A stretch of DNA of 64,000 nucleotides from Hyphomicrobiales bacterium (GTDB taxonomy: Bacteria; Pseudomonadota; Alphaproteobacteria; Rhizobiales; RI-29). Both the position numbers and the translations under genes were made by a program. This document shows, in pieces, positions 1 through 8,436 of the stretch. Numbering within the stretch: position 1 is the first letter of the stretch; every line of letters begins with the position of its first letter. The stretch lies in assembly GCA_016125495.1 (NCBI GenBank), contig WGLQ01000002.1, positions 152,969-216,968 of the forward strand. Reading direction: 5' to 3'. Below the pieces are notes generated by a model that worked only from the letters and a program-made list of their open reading frames with translations, was not told the DNA's origin and ran no database searches.

Positions 1-1
1 G

Positions 2-409
2 CGGGCGTTGGCCGGGGAGGAGGCCGGGCGTCCGGGCGGGGCGACGATCCTGATCGGCACCGATCTGCCGGCGGTCGATGCGCCGGTACTGGCGACGGCA
101 TTCGCCCGCCTCAAGGGAGCCGATGCCGTCCTCGGGCCGGCCGAGGACGGGGGCTTCTGGCTGGTCGGCTGGCGGGGCGGACGCGCGATGCCCGATCTGT
201 TCGAGGGGGTCACCTGGTCGGTGTCCTCGACGCTCGCCGAGACCAAGGCCAATCTCGAAGGCCGGCGGGTGGCTCACGCCGCGACGCTCGGGGATCTCGA
301 TACGCGCGCGGATCTCGATCGGCTCGGGCGGCTGATCGGCCGGCGGGTTCTGCCGGCCGCAGGGCGCGGTGGCGCCAGCGTGCCACCGCGCCCGATCGGT
401 GTGATCTAG
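2..409 (+). CDS. DUF2064 / TIGR04282-type GT-A glycosyltransferase, C-terminal part
   Basis: The reading frame is already open at the left edge, so the true start lies outside the window and about 135 C-terminal residues are visible. They carry the block IGTDLPAVDAP, then GPAEDGGFWLVG, which matches the nucleotide-sugar-transferase-like fold of the DUF2064 family (the GPAEDGGYWL motif is typical), followed by the usual FEGVTWS and DLDTRADL segments. Family members are soluble GT-A proteins of mostly undefined substrate, sometimes next to a second glycosyltransferase. The stop overlaps the stop of the convergent metallo-hydrolase gene within one CTAG. Family assignment is fairly secure; function is not. 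Confidence 0.8.
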   Translation, partial: RALAGEEAGRPGGATILIGTDLPAVDAPVLATAFARLKGADAVLGPAEDGGFWLVGWRGGRAMPDLFEGVTWSVSSTLAETKANLEGRRVAHAATLGDLDTRADLDRLGRLIGRRVLPAAGRGGASVPPRPIGVI

Positions 410-1392
410 AGGTTGAGTTGATAGGTGGCCGCAGCCCAGCGGTAGCTTGCACCCTGGCGCTCGACGTAGCCGACCGCGGGGAACGGCATATGGTAGCCCG
501 CTGACAGCAGCTTGTCGGTCGCCGCCATGTCGAGGATGCGCTTGCGGCTGGCGACGGCCCGCTCCTTGTCCATGTCGAAGCGGACGTGCCAGTCCGGGCG
601 CTCCAGCGAGGCCACGTAGTGGTTGCAGGCATCACCCCAGAGCAGCATGCCCTTGCCTTCGCTCTCGAGGCGGAAGGCCATGTGTCCGGGCGTGTGGCCG
701 CTGGCATCGACGCTCGAGATGCCGGTGACGACATCGTCGCCGGGTTTGAGGAAGGTGAACTTTTCGGCGAGCGGGACGACATTCGACTGCACGAGCTTGC
801 CGACTCGCTCGGTCGGGCCACTGGCGCGCTCGGCCGGCGACCAGAAGTCGTATTCAGCGGCCGCGGTCACGTAGCGGGCGTTGGGAAACAGCGGCTTACC
901 GTCTTCCATCAAACCGCCGATGTGGTCCGGGTGCATGTGTGTGATGGCGACGACGTCGACGTCGGCGGGTGCGATGCCGGCCTCGGCGAAGCGGGCCGCG
1001 AGCAGGCCGGCGTTGGGTCGGCGGCCGACACCGTTACCGGCGTCGAACATGACGAGCGCTGCGCCAGTATTGACGACCACGGGTGTGAAACCGATCTCCA
1101 GTTTGGTCGCCGGAAGAAAGCGCTCCTCGACGAGCGCCGCGACCTCGGACTGCGAAACGTTCTCTCCGAAAATCGGATGGGGGCCGTCGAGCTGAATGGC
1201 GCCGTCGAAGATCGTCGTGACCTCGAAAGCGCCGAGCTTGAAGCGGCGGAAGGTGGGCGCTGCCGGGCCCAGCATCGGGGCCTTGGCGGTGGCGGGGGTC
1301 GGTGCCGTCAGGGTCGCGAGCGCCGGTAGTGTGGCGGCGGCTCCGGCGGCGAGAACGAATTGGCGGCGATCGAGGGAGGTCAACCGGGTCAT
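406..1392 (-). CDS. MBL-fold metallo-hydrolase with Tat signal
   Basis: A 328-residue protein. The N-terminus has a twin-arginine pattern (RRQF at residues 9-12) followed by an alanine-rich hydrophobic stretch, so folded export to the periplasm is likely. The metallo-beta-lactamase fold is shown by THMHPDHIGG (His152, His154, Asp156, His157), GHTPGH (His233) and LLWGDACNH (Asp254), the expected dinuclear metal ligands. The start is the ATG preceded by AAGGAG; the frame stays open far upstream but the Tat signal and ribosome-binding site fix this start. The family covers lactonases, arylesterases and other hydrolases; the substrate cannot be told. It is convergent with the preceding glycosyltransferase and divergent from the caspase-fold gene. 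Confidence 0.88.
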   Translation of the reverse strand: MTRLTSLDRRQFVLAAGAAATLPALATLTAPTPATAKAPMLGPAAPTFRRFKLGAFEVTTIFDGAIQLDGPHPIFGENVSQSEVAALVEERFLPATKLEIGFTPVVVNTGAALVMFDAGNGVGRRPNAGLLAARFAEAGIAPADVDVVAITHMHPDHIGGLMEDGKPLFPNARYVTAAAEYDFWSPAERASGPTERVGKLVQSNVVPLAEKFTFLKPGDDVVTGISSVDASGHTPGHMAFRLESEGKGMLLWGDACNHYVASLERPDWHVRFDMDKERAVASRKRILDMAATDKLLSAGYHMPFPAVGYVERQGASYRWAAATYQLNL

Positions 1393-1845
1393 CGCGAACT
1401 CCTTGGGTGCTTTGCTGGATGCTGTCGGGGCTCGATGGTGTCGGGTGCTGGTGGGTGCTTCGAGCGCACCTCGGTGTGCTTTGGTGTTGCTTTGCGATTT
1501 CTTCAAGGTCGCGTCGAGGTCGTCCGGGTCCGGCGAGCGCGAGGCGGTGGCGAGAGTGCCGCGCGGGCTGCAGGAGCCGACCGATAGAGAGCCGAAGACG
1601 AGCCGGTCGGCAACGCCCATGGCGCACCTCCGTGCCACCTCACCAAGAGTTGAGCGGGCGCCCGCGCGACAGGGGGTGCGCGCTCGAGGAACAGCGAACG
1701 GCGTTCCGCTCAAACTTTTCTGGCTGTTCCAGAAGATTTTTGAAGAACTCTGCTCTAAGATGCGGCCATCACGCACACGGGCGGCAACTCGAGACGCTGT
1801 CACACACCACGGCGGACGGTGTCGAAACATCAACGGGAGTTTGCG
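1393..1845. other. Divergent intergenic region between metallo-hydrolase and caspase-fold gene
   Basis: About 450 bases without a convincing gene. The open frames here are arginine-rich shadows. It must hold promoters for both divergent genes, but I could not pick a clear -35/-10 pair. A short perfect inverted repeat, TTCTGG-N5-CCAGAA, lies at 1718-1734 and is followed by a T-rich run; it could be an operator or a weak hairpin. Confidence 0.5.
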
Positions 1846-3789
1846 ATGCTCAGTTTGAGACGAATTGTCGGTATCGCGGCAGCGATGCTCGCGGCGCTGA
1901 CGGCGCCGACCCTGGCCAACGCCAAGGAACGACATGCCATCATCATCGCCAACAAGGATTACACGCACGCGGCCGGCGTCGATTTCGCGATGCGCGATGC
2001 CGATGCCATCGAGACCATGGTCACCGGAGCTCTCGGCGTGCCGGCGCGCAACGTCATCCGGATCAACAATGCGACGCTCGGCGACATGCGCGCGCTTTTC
2101 GGCAGTCAGAGCGCGGCGGGCCGCGTGCAGAACATCGTGACGCAGCCCGATGCCGAGGTGTTCGTCTATTTCGCCGGCCACGGCTCCAAGGAGACGGTCG
2201 GTGGCGGCGGCGATGCCAAGCCGTTCCTGATGGCGGTCGATTCGCGACCGGACAATCTCGTGCACACGGGCTTCTCGCTCGACGACATGATCGAGCAGTT
2301 GAAGCGCCTGCGTGATCAGAAGCTGCCGGAAGGCCGCGTGACCCTGGTTCTCGAGAGCTGCTTTTCCGGGCGCTCACAGGCCGGCGATCTGCTGACCAAC
2401 CGCAGCGCTCCGATCCATGGTGCGCCCGTGATCGTGACCAAGCGCGCACCGGTCGCCGACGATGGCTTCCTCATCCTCGCCGCCGCGCAGGGCGACGAAT
2501 TCGCGGTCTGGGATACCGAGTACAAGCAGAGCGTGTTCACCGATGCGCTCGTGCTCGGCATGTTCGGCGAGGCCGACGACAGCCGCTTCGGCGGCAATGC
2601 GGACGGCAGCGTGACGCTTGGCGAGATCGAGTCGTTCGTCGCCAACCGCGTCGCAACCCGCCTCCAGGCCCTGCAGCCGGGCGTCCGTCAGGTGCCGGAC
2701 ATCGCTGGCGGCACGGCCGGCGATATCCTCGTGGAGACGGCGAGCGTGGTTTCGATGCCGCCCCAGGTCATCACCCGTCAGCATCGCGAGAAGCTGCAGT
2801 CGGGTTCGCTTCTGGCGCGGCTCGACATCGACGGCATCCAGGACTACCTGCGGACCTGCATCTACTGCCCGAGGGGCGACGAACTGCGTGCGGCGGTGCG
2901 TGACAACCAGCGTAAGGCGCAGGTCTGCGCGCTGGAAGCGGCAACGGTCGAGCGACTGCTCGAAAACGGCACGGTCGCCGAGATCGAGGTCTTCAACCAG
3001 GATTGCGAGTGCTGCGCACGCAAGGCCGAATTGCTGTCCCGGGTGGCCTCGCTGCGCGGTGAGACCGTGACCGATACCGGCAACGCCGGGGCCGGCGCCG
3101 TGAACGCGGGCACGGCCGCGGCAGACCAGGCTGGAAGCACCGGTGCGGCGCCCGCGGCGACGGGCACGCCCGCCACGCCGGGTGCGGCCGTTGCGCGTGC
3201 CGATGCCGCGGCGGAAGAGGCTGAAGCGATCGTGGAGCCGGAGAATCTGGCACTCGCGCTCCAGGAAGAGCTGAAGCGCGTCGGCTGCCTCAATGGTGCG
3301 GTGGACGGAATCTGGGGTAACCAGAGCCGGGGTGCGTTGCAGCGCTTCGCCAAGGAGGTCGAGGGCCGTTTCGACACGGACGAGCCTTCGCTGGAGGCCT
3401 ATGCCCTCGCCTCGGAGATCGAGGATCAAGTCTGTGAGGCGCCGTCGCGGACCGTCAACCAGCCGCGCCGCACGACGACGCGGCGGGAGACCACCGCGGC
3501 GCCCAAGAAGGTGACCCCGCGCACGACGACGCGCCGTGCCAGCACCACGCAAGAGGCGACGCCGCGCAAGCGGACCACGCGTACGACCACGACGCGCACC
3601 GCGCCCAAGAAGACGACGACGCGGACGGCTACACGCACCGCCCCGAAGAAGACAACGACGACCAGTGGCGGCAGCGCGACCATTGGTATCGGCGGCATCA
3701 GAATCGGTATCGGTGGCGGCAGCAGCAGTTCCGGCAGCAGCAACCCCGGCCTCAACCGGCAGTGCAACCGCTATGGAAACTTCTGCTGA
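1846..3789 (+). CDS. Secreted caspase-family (C14) protein with peptidoglycan-binding-like domain
   Basis: 647 residues. An N-terminal signal peptide ends near the TLANA sequence. Residues about 25-270 form a caspase p20-like domain: the His is in YFAGHGSK (His112) and the Cys in LESCFSGRS (Cys172), so the catalytic dyad is intact. A Cys-rich stretch follows (Cys338, Cys341, then Cys387, Cys389, Cys390), which might bind metal or form disulfides. Residues about 466-525 resemble a peptidoglycan-binding domain (NGAVDGIWGNQSRGALQRF). The tail is rich in Thr, Arg and Lys and then Gly and Ser, ending in a Cys. I chose the ATG with GGGAG upstream and a clean signal peptide; a GTG nine codons earlier at 1819 is possible. 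Caspase-fold proteins of this type may be proteases or scaffolds; substrates are unknown. Confidence 0.85.
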   Translation: MLSLRRIVGIAAAMLAALTAPTLANAKERHAIIIANKDYTHAAGVDFAMRDADAIETMVTGALGVPARNVIRINNATLGDMRALFGSQSAAGRVQNIVTQPDAEVFVYFAGHGSKETVGGGGDAKPFLMAVDSRPDNLVHTGFSLDDMIEQLKRLRDQKLPEGRVTLVLESCFSGRSQAGDLLTNRSAPIHGAPVIVTKRAPVADDGFLILAAAQGDEFAVWDTEYKQSVFTDALVLGMFGEADDSRFGGNADGSVTLGEIESFVANRVATRLQALQPGVRQVPDIAGGTAGDILVETASVVSMPPQVITRQHREKLQSGSLLARLDIDGIQDYLRTCIYCPRGDELRAAVRDNQRKAQVCALEAATVERLLENGTVAEIEVFNQDCECCARKAELLSRVASLRGETVTDTGNAGAGAVNAGTAAADQAGSTGAAPAATGTPATPGAAVARADAAAEEAEAIVEPENLALALQEELKRVGCLNGAVDGIWGNQSRGALQRFAKEVEGRFDTDEPSLEAYALASEIEDQVCEAPSRTVNQPRRTTTRRETTAAPKKVTPRTTTRRASTTQEATPRKRTTRTTTTRTAPKKTTTRTATRTAPKKTTTTSGGSATIGIGGIRIGIGGGSSSSGSSNPGLNRQCNRYGNFC

Positions 3790-3820
3790 CGCGGACTGCG
3801 AACACGATACGATGAATAGA

Positions 3821-3849
3821 GAGGGCGCCGCGGCGATCGCGGCGCCCTC
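3821..3849. terminator. Strong hairpin between convergent genes
   Basis: A perfect 12-base-pair stem (GAGGGCGCCGCG with its complement) and a 5-base loop lie between the stop of the caspase-fold gene and the stop of moaB. No U-run follows on either strand, so it is not a classical intrinsic terminator, but its position suits a bidirectional transcription block or mRNA 3'-end stabiliser. Confidence 0.5.
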
Positions 3850-3890
3850 GGCATTTGCGGCACTGGCGTTCAGCAGGCGCGCGTAAGATT

Positions 3891-4421
3891 TCAGCGTTCC
3901 GACAACCGCGGCATGATCTCGACGAAGTTGCAGGGCCGGTGGCGGTTGTCGAGCTGGAAGGCGAGGATGCCGTCCCAGGCATCGCGGCAGGCGCCTGGCG
4001 AGCCCGGCAAACAGAAGACGTACGTGCCGTTGGCGAGGCCGCCACAGGCCCGCGACTGCAGCGTCGATGTGCCGATCTTCTCCCAGCTCAGCATGTGGAA
4101 GGCGACGGAAAAGCCCTCGATCTCCTTTTCAAAGAGTGGGCGGACGGCCTCGGGTGTCAGATCACGGCCGGTGAAGCCCGTGCCGCCCGTGGTGATCACC
4201 ACATCGACGGAGGGATCGGCGATCCAGGCCGTGACCCTGGCGCGGATCGTGGCCACCTCGTCGCGTACGATGGCGTGTTCGACGAGCGTGTGGCCGGCGC
4301 CGCGCACCCGTTCTGCGAGCAGGGTGCCGGATTTGTCGTCCGCGAGGCTGCGCGTGTCGGAAACCGTCAGCACGGCAATGCGGACGGCGATGAAGGGGCG
4401 GCTCTCGTCGATGCGGTTCAT
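3891..4421 (-). CDS. moaB: Molybdenum cofactor biosynthesis protein B
   Basis: 176 residues, the usual length for MoaB. The MoCF-binding fold is visible as RIAVLTVSDTRSLADDKSG, then VVITTGGTGFTGRDLTPEA and a late FCLPGSPGACRDAWDGIL. In MoaB/MogA proteins the TGGTG loop holds molybdopterin during adenylylation; bacterial MoaB may be a scaffold or a MogA substitute. The start ATG has an AGAGG sequence upstream. It is followed on the same strand, 49 bases upstream in transcription order, by the uracil-DNA glycosylase gene, so the two are probably co-transcribed. No other molybdenum cofactor genes are in the window. Confidence 0.93.
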   Translation of the reverse strand: MNRIDESRPFIAVRIAVLTVSDTRSLADDKSGTLLAERVRGAGHTLVEHAIVRDEVATIRARVTAWIADPSVDVVITTGGTGFTGRDLTPEAVRPLFEKEIEGFSVAFHMLSWEKIGTSTLQSRACGGLANGTYVFCLPGSPGACRDAWDGILAFQLDNRHRPCNFVEIMPRLSER

Positions 4422-4470
4422 GGTGGCCTCTTGATCCTTCGGTTCGAGCCGGTCAACGTCGCGCGCTGGC

Positions 4471-5433
4471 TCAGTGCGTTCTGGCCGATTCCGGTGCGCC
4501 CTCGAGCGCGAGCTTGAGGCGCAGGAGGTCCGACCAGGTGTCGCGCTTCGCGCCGGGAGTTCGGAGCAGGTAGGCGGGATGGAAGGTCGCGAGGACCCTG
4601 CGCCCGGCCCCGGCGGCGAACGGCAGCGCCATCCAGCGGCCGCGCAGGCGTTTGATGCTTTCTTCGTTCGCGAGCAGATGGTTGGCGGCCGGCCGTCCGA
4701 GCAGCAAGACGAATTCGGGATCGACCAGCGCCATCTGGCGCTCGAGGAACGGGCGGCAGGCCTCGACCTCCTCGGCGGTCGGGTTGCGGTTTCCGGGTGG
4801 CCGCCAGTAGACGATGTTGGTGATGTGGACATCGCCCTCGTCGAGACCGATGGCGGCCAGCATGCGGTCCAGTAGCTGGCCGGCGGGGCCGACGAAGGGT
4901 TTGCCGCGCTGATCCTCCTCGCCACCGGGCGCTTCGCCGATGACCATCAGGCGCGCCCGTTCGACACCGCGAAAGTAGCAGAGCGAGCGGGCGGTGCGCT
5001 TCAAGGGGCAGCCGTCGTAATTCGCCAGGATCGCGTGGAGGGCGGCGAGGGAGGGGGCGGCGAGAATGCGTGCGCGGGTGGCCTCGTCGAGGGTGGTCGG
5101 GGCTTTCGGTGCGGCAGGCCCGGGTCTGGCGGCAGGGGCATCGGGCAGAGGGCGCCGAGACGTGGTCGCGCCCGTGGGGGCGGGTGGTGTCGCAACGCGC
5201 GCGTTCGCACCTGGTTGGGCAACCGACTGGCGGGAGGCAGGCGCCGGTGCGCGGTGTGCGGTTGGAGCGGCGATGCCGCCCGAGATAATCGGGTCACCCG
5301 CCCCGCCTGGTGCGAGCGCCGCGGACTTGGCGAACCAGTCGGTGGCCGTCTCGCCGAAGTCGAGCGTCACGCCGGCCTCGCGATACCAATCGATGAAGGC
5401 GGTCACCGCCTGCAGTTCACGGTCGGGGGTCAT
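4471..5433 (-). CDS. Uracil-DNA glycosylase, family 4-type
   Basis: About 320 residues. The N-terminal 120 residues are Ala/Pro-rich and probably disordered. The catalytic domain starts near residue 130 and contains GEAPGGEEDQRGKPFVG (GEAPG at 166-170), TNIVYWRPPGNR, LLLGRPAANHLL and the late FHPAYLLR. This matches the thermostable family 4 type of uracil-DNA glycosylase, which removes uracil from DNA for base-excision repair. The usual first CxxC of the iron-sulfur site reads DGC, so only single cysteines (DGC, SLC, EAC) can be seen; whether a cluster forms is uncertain. I chose the ATG with GAAGG eight bases upstream; an ATG 13 codons earlier (5472) has no such site. Confidence 0.88.
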   Translation of the reverse strand: MTPDRELQAVTAFIDWYREAGVTLDFGETATDWFAKSAALAPGGAGDPIISGGIAAPTAHRAPAPASRQSVAQPGANARVATPPAPTGATTSRRPLPDAPAARPGPAAPKAPTTLDEATRARILAAPSLAALHAILANYDGCPLKRTARSLCYFRGVERARLMVIGEAPGGEEDQRGKPFVGPAGQLLDRMLAAIGLDEGDVHITNIVYWRPPGNRNPTAEEVEACRPFLERQMALVDPEFVLLLGRPAANHLLANEESIKRLRGRWMALPFAAGAGRRVLATFHPAYLLRTPGAKRDTWSDLLRLKLALEGAPESARTH

Positions 5434-5606
5434 CGGTCGCACCTTCGAGCGTCGGAACGGGTCGGCGATCATGTCGCAAGCCGACGCGCAGTTGAAAGGC
5501 CGTACGGTCTCTTTATACAGGCCCTCGAGGTTGGATTGAACCGGGGACCCGGCGGTGTGAGCGCACGTGCCGGGGCGTGGGATTGCAGAGAGGACGATAG
5601 GCGGTC

Positions 5607-7283
5607 ATGGCCAGGAGCACGGACGCGCTGCCCGAGCGCGAGGCGATGGAGTTCGACGTCGTGGTGGTGGGCGCGGGGCCGGCCGGCCTCGCGACCGCGA
5701 TCCGGCTGATGCAACTCGCGGGCGAGAAGGGGCAGGAAATCTCCGTCGTGGTTCTCGAGAAGGGTGGCGAGGTCGGAGCGCACATACTTTCGGGCGCGGT
5801 GATCGATCCGATCGGGCTCGATCGTCTCATCCCGGATTGGAGGCAGAAGGGCGCGCCGATCGAAACGCCTGTCAAGGAGGATCGCTTCCTCTTCCTCGGG
5901 CCGGCGGGCGACATGCGATTGCCGAACTTCGCCATGCCGCCGCTCATGAACAACCATGGCAACTACATCGTCTCGCTCGGCGCCGTCACCAAGTGGCTCG
6001 GCGAGCAGGCCGAGGCGCTCGGCGTCGAAATCTTCCCGGGCTTTGCCGCAGCCGAGGTGCTCTATGCCGACGACGGCTCGGTCAAGGGCGTCGCGACCGG
6101 CGACATGGGGATCGGCAAGGACGGCGAGCCGACGGCCAACTTCACGCGCGGCATGGAATTGCATGCCAAGTACACGATCATCGCCGAAGGCGTGCGCGGC
6201 TCTCTCGCCAAGGAGATCATCGGCAAGTTCGATCTCGACGAGGGGCGCGAGCCGCAGAAGTTCGGCATCGGACTCAAGGAACTCTGGGAGGTCGCCCCGG
6301 AGAACCACCGCCCGGGCCTCGTCCAGCATTCCTTCGGCTGGCCGCTCGACAGCCGGACGGGCGGTGGCTCGTTCCTCTACCACTATGGGAAAAACCTCGT
6401 CTCCGTCGGCTTCGTGGTCCATCTCAACTACAAGAACCCGCACCTGAGCCCGTTCGAGGAGTTCCAGCGCTTCAAAACGCACCCGGCGATCGCCCCGACG
6501 TTCTCGGGAGGAAAACGGATCGCCTACGGCGCGCGCGCGATCACGGAGGGCGGATGGCAGTCGGTGCCGCAGCTCGTCTTTCCGGGCGGTGCCCTCGTCG
6601 GCTGCTCGGCGGGCTTCGTCAACGTGCCGCGCATCAAGGGCTCGCACAACGCCATCCTCTCCGGGATGATGGCGGCGGAGGCGGCGTTCGATGCGATCGT
6701 GGCGGGGCGCTCGGGCGATCAGCTCGATGCCTACCAGGAGGCGTTCTGGCATTCCGACATCGCGCGCGACCTCAAGAAGGTGCGCAACGTCAAGCCGCTC
6801 TGGTCGCGTTTCGGCACGTGGATCGGCATTCCGCTCGGCGCCCTCGACATGTGGATCAATACGATCATCCCGGGCGGGCTCTTCACGCTCGGGCACGGCA
6901 AGCCGGACCATGCGGCGCTGGAGCCGGCCGCCAAGCACAAGCCGATCGTTTATCCGAGGCCCGATGGCGTCCTGACGTTCGATCGGCTGACGAACGTTTC
7001 CTTTTCCGGCACGAACCACGACGAGGACCAGCCGGTGCACCTCAAGGTGCGCGACTCAGACTTGCAGAAGCGGAGCGAACTCGCGATCTTCGCGGGGCCG
7101 TCCAACCGCTATTGTCCGGCGGGCGTTTACGAGTGGGTGGACGACGGGGCGGGAAGCAAACGCTTCCAGATCAACGCGCAGAACTGCGTGCACTGCAAGA
7201 CCTGCGACATCAAGGATCCCAACCAGAACATCAACTGGACGGTACCGCAGGGCGGCGAGGGACCGGTCTATCCGGGGATGTAG
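5607..7283 (+). CDS. Electron transfer flavoprotein-ubiquinone oxidoreductase
   Basis: 558 residues, the family's normal length. The FAD-binding GAGPAG lies at residues 22-27, and the C-terminus has the 4Fe-4S ligands Cys503 (NRYCPAG), Cys527, Cys530 and Cys533 (NCVHCKTC). The enzyme sits on the cytoplasmic membrane face and passes electrons from reduced electron transfer flavoprotein, produced by acyl-CoA and dimethylglycine/sarcosine-type dehydrogenases, into ubiquinone. The gene stands alone, divergent from the glycosylase gene and convergent with the enolase-superfamily gene (17 bases between stops). The etfAB partners are not in the window. Identification is near certain. Confidence 0.97.
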   Translation: MARSTDALPEREAMEFDVVVVGAGPAGLATAIRLMQLAGEKGQEISVVVLEKGGEVGAHILSGAVIDPIGLDRLIPDWRQKGAPIETPVKEDRFLFLGPAGDMRLPNFAMPPLMNNHGNYIVSLGAVTKWLGEQAEALGVEIFPGFAAAEVLYADDGSVKGVATGDMGIGKDGEPTANFTRGMELHAKYTIIAEGVRGSLAKEIIGKFDLDEGREPQKFGIGLKELWEVAPENHRPGLVQHSFGWPLDSRTGGGSFLYHYGKNLVSVGFVVHLNYKNPHLSPFEEFQRFKTHPAIAPTFSGGKRIAYGARAITEGGWQSVPQLVFPGGALVGCSAGFVNVPRIKGSHNAILSGMMAAEAAFDAIVAGRSGDQLDAYQEAFWHSDIARDLKKVRNVKPLWSRFGTWIGIPLGALDMWINTIIPGGLFTLGHGKPDHAALEPAAKHKPIVYPRPDGVLTFDRLTNVSFSGTNHDEDQPVHLKVRDSDLQKRSELAIFAGPSNRYCPAGVYEWVDDGAGSKRFQINAQNCVHCKTCDIKDPNQNINWTVPQGGEGPVYPGM

Positions 7284-7300
7284 AGGGGGGCGGGGGGCCT

Positions 7301-8407
7301 TCACCCCACCTCCACCGCCGCTCCGAGGCGCGCCCGGTCCGGAACGATCCCGAGGCCGGGAGCAGACGGAGGGGAAAACTGGTGGCGTTCGAGGTGGCCG
7401 CCACCTTCCGCGACGCGCGTCTCGAAATAAACGCGCATGTCGATTCCGGCGATGAGCAGGTCCGGCGGGGTTGCCATCGCGAGATGGAGCGTAGCGTGCG
7501 TTCCCACGTCGGCCACCCAGCTGTCGTCGATTTTCATCTTGAGACCATGGGCGATGCATAGGTCGCGCGCGGTGCGCGCCGGTGCGAGCCCGCTCTGGAA
7601 GGTCGGCTTGATGCCGATGCCGGCGAAAACGCCAGCGGTGCAGGCCCTTGCCACTACGTCCAGCCCGGTCACGCACTGGTCGAGCACGACGGGCACGCCG
7701 AGGTCCGCAGCGAGAGCGCGGTTCTCATCGAAGCTGTCCGTCGGCTCCTCCCAGAGGATGCGGGGGTCGGAAAACCGGGGCATGACGCTGCGGGCGGTCT
7801 CCGGTGACCAGCCGCCGTTGGCATCGCAGAGGAGAACATCGCCCGCCACGAGGTCACCGGCGAGGCGCTCGATGCGGGCGATGTCGTCCGCGGGCGGCGT
7901 TTCGCCCCCGACTTTCATCTGGAAGACGCGACAGCCGTCCGTGCGGGCGGCAGCGGCCTCATCGGCCATCGCGGTCGGCGATGCCTGGCTGATCGAGCGG
8001 TAGGTCGGGATGGCGGCGGCGCACGCGCCGCCGAGAAGAGAGGACATCGGCAGGTTCGCGGCGCGGGCGACCACGTCGTATAGGGCCGTGTCCAGGGCCA
8101 TCGTCAGGTTCGACAAGTCGAAGGCAACGGGGCCGAGGCGGTCGAAAACCTCGGCCCGGTTGCTGGCATCCGCGCCGAGGACAGGGGCGAGACGGGAGCG
8201 AAAGAGCGCGATCCGCTCCGGTTTGCTCGGCACCGGGGAATTGCCGGCCTTCCTTGCGATCTCACCCCAGCCCGTAGCGCCGTCCGCCGTCACGACCTCG
8301 AGGAGGCAATTTCCGAGATGCGTGCGATGACCGTAGGAGGTGGCGAAGCCTCCGCCGACGAAGGCGAGGTCGAGGGGATAAAGCCGGATTGCCTCGATGC
8401 GTGTCAT
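7301..8407 (-). CDS. Enolase-superfamily enzyme (mandelate racemase/muconate lactonizing type)
   Basis: 368 residues. The capping domain occupies roughly residues 1-120 and the modified TIM barrel the rest. Candidate catalytic and metal residues are Lys165 (FQMKVGG), Asp195 (LLCDANGG), the Glu pair in WEEP (220-221), Asp243 (LDQCV) and Lys267 (GIKPTF). Such enzymes abstract the alpha proton of a carboxylate substrate; racemases, cycloisomerases, and sugar-acid or hydroxyproline dehydratases all share the fold. The substrate cannot be named. It follows the class II aldolase gene by 29 bases on the same strand, which points to a short catabolic operon for a sugar acid or similar compound. Confidence 0.88.
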   Translation of the reverse strand: MTRIEAIRLYPLDLAFVGGGFATSYGHRTHLGNCLLEVVTADGATGWGEIARKAGNSPVPSKPERIALFRSRLAPVLGADASNRAEVFDRLGPVAFDLSNLTMALDTALYDVVARAANLPMSSLLGGACAAAIPTYRSISQASPTAMADEAAAARTDGCRVFQMKVGGETPPADDIARIERLAGDLVAGDVLLCDANGGWSPETARSVMPRFSDPRILWEEPTDSFDENRALAADLGVPVVLDQCVTGLDVVARACTAGVFAGIGIKPTFQSGLAPARTARDLCIAHGLKMKIDDSWVADVGTHATLHLAMATPPDLLIAGIDMRVYFETRVAEGGGHLERHQFSPPSAPGLGIVPDRARLGAAVEVG

Positions 8408-8436
8408 GAAGCGCCCCCACCATACTGCGGTCGCGG

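Noticed and set aside
1718-1742. Short hairpin followed by T-run upstream of the caspase-fold gene, resembling a terminator
   Set aside because: Only 6 base pairs and no transcript from the left strand would end there; both flanking genes diverge. Kept only as a note in the intergenic entry.
5469-7040. 523-codon open frame opposite the ETF-QO gene
   Set aside because: Composition is typical of an antisense shadow and ETF-QO is certain on the other strand.
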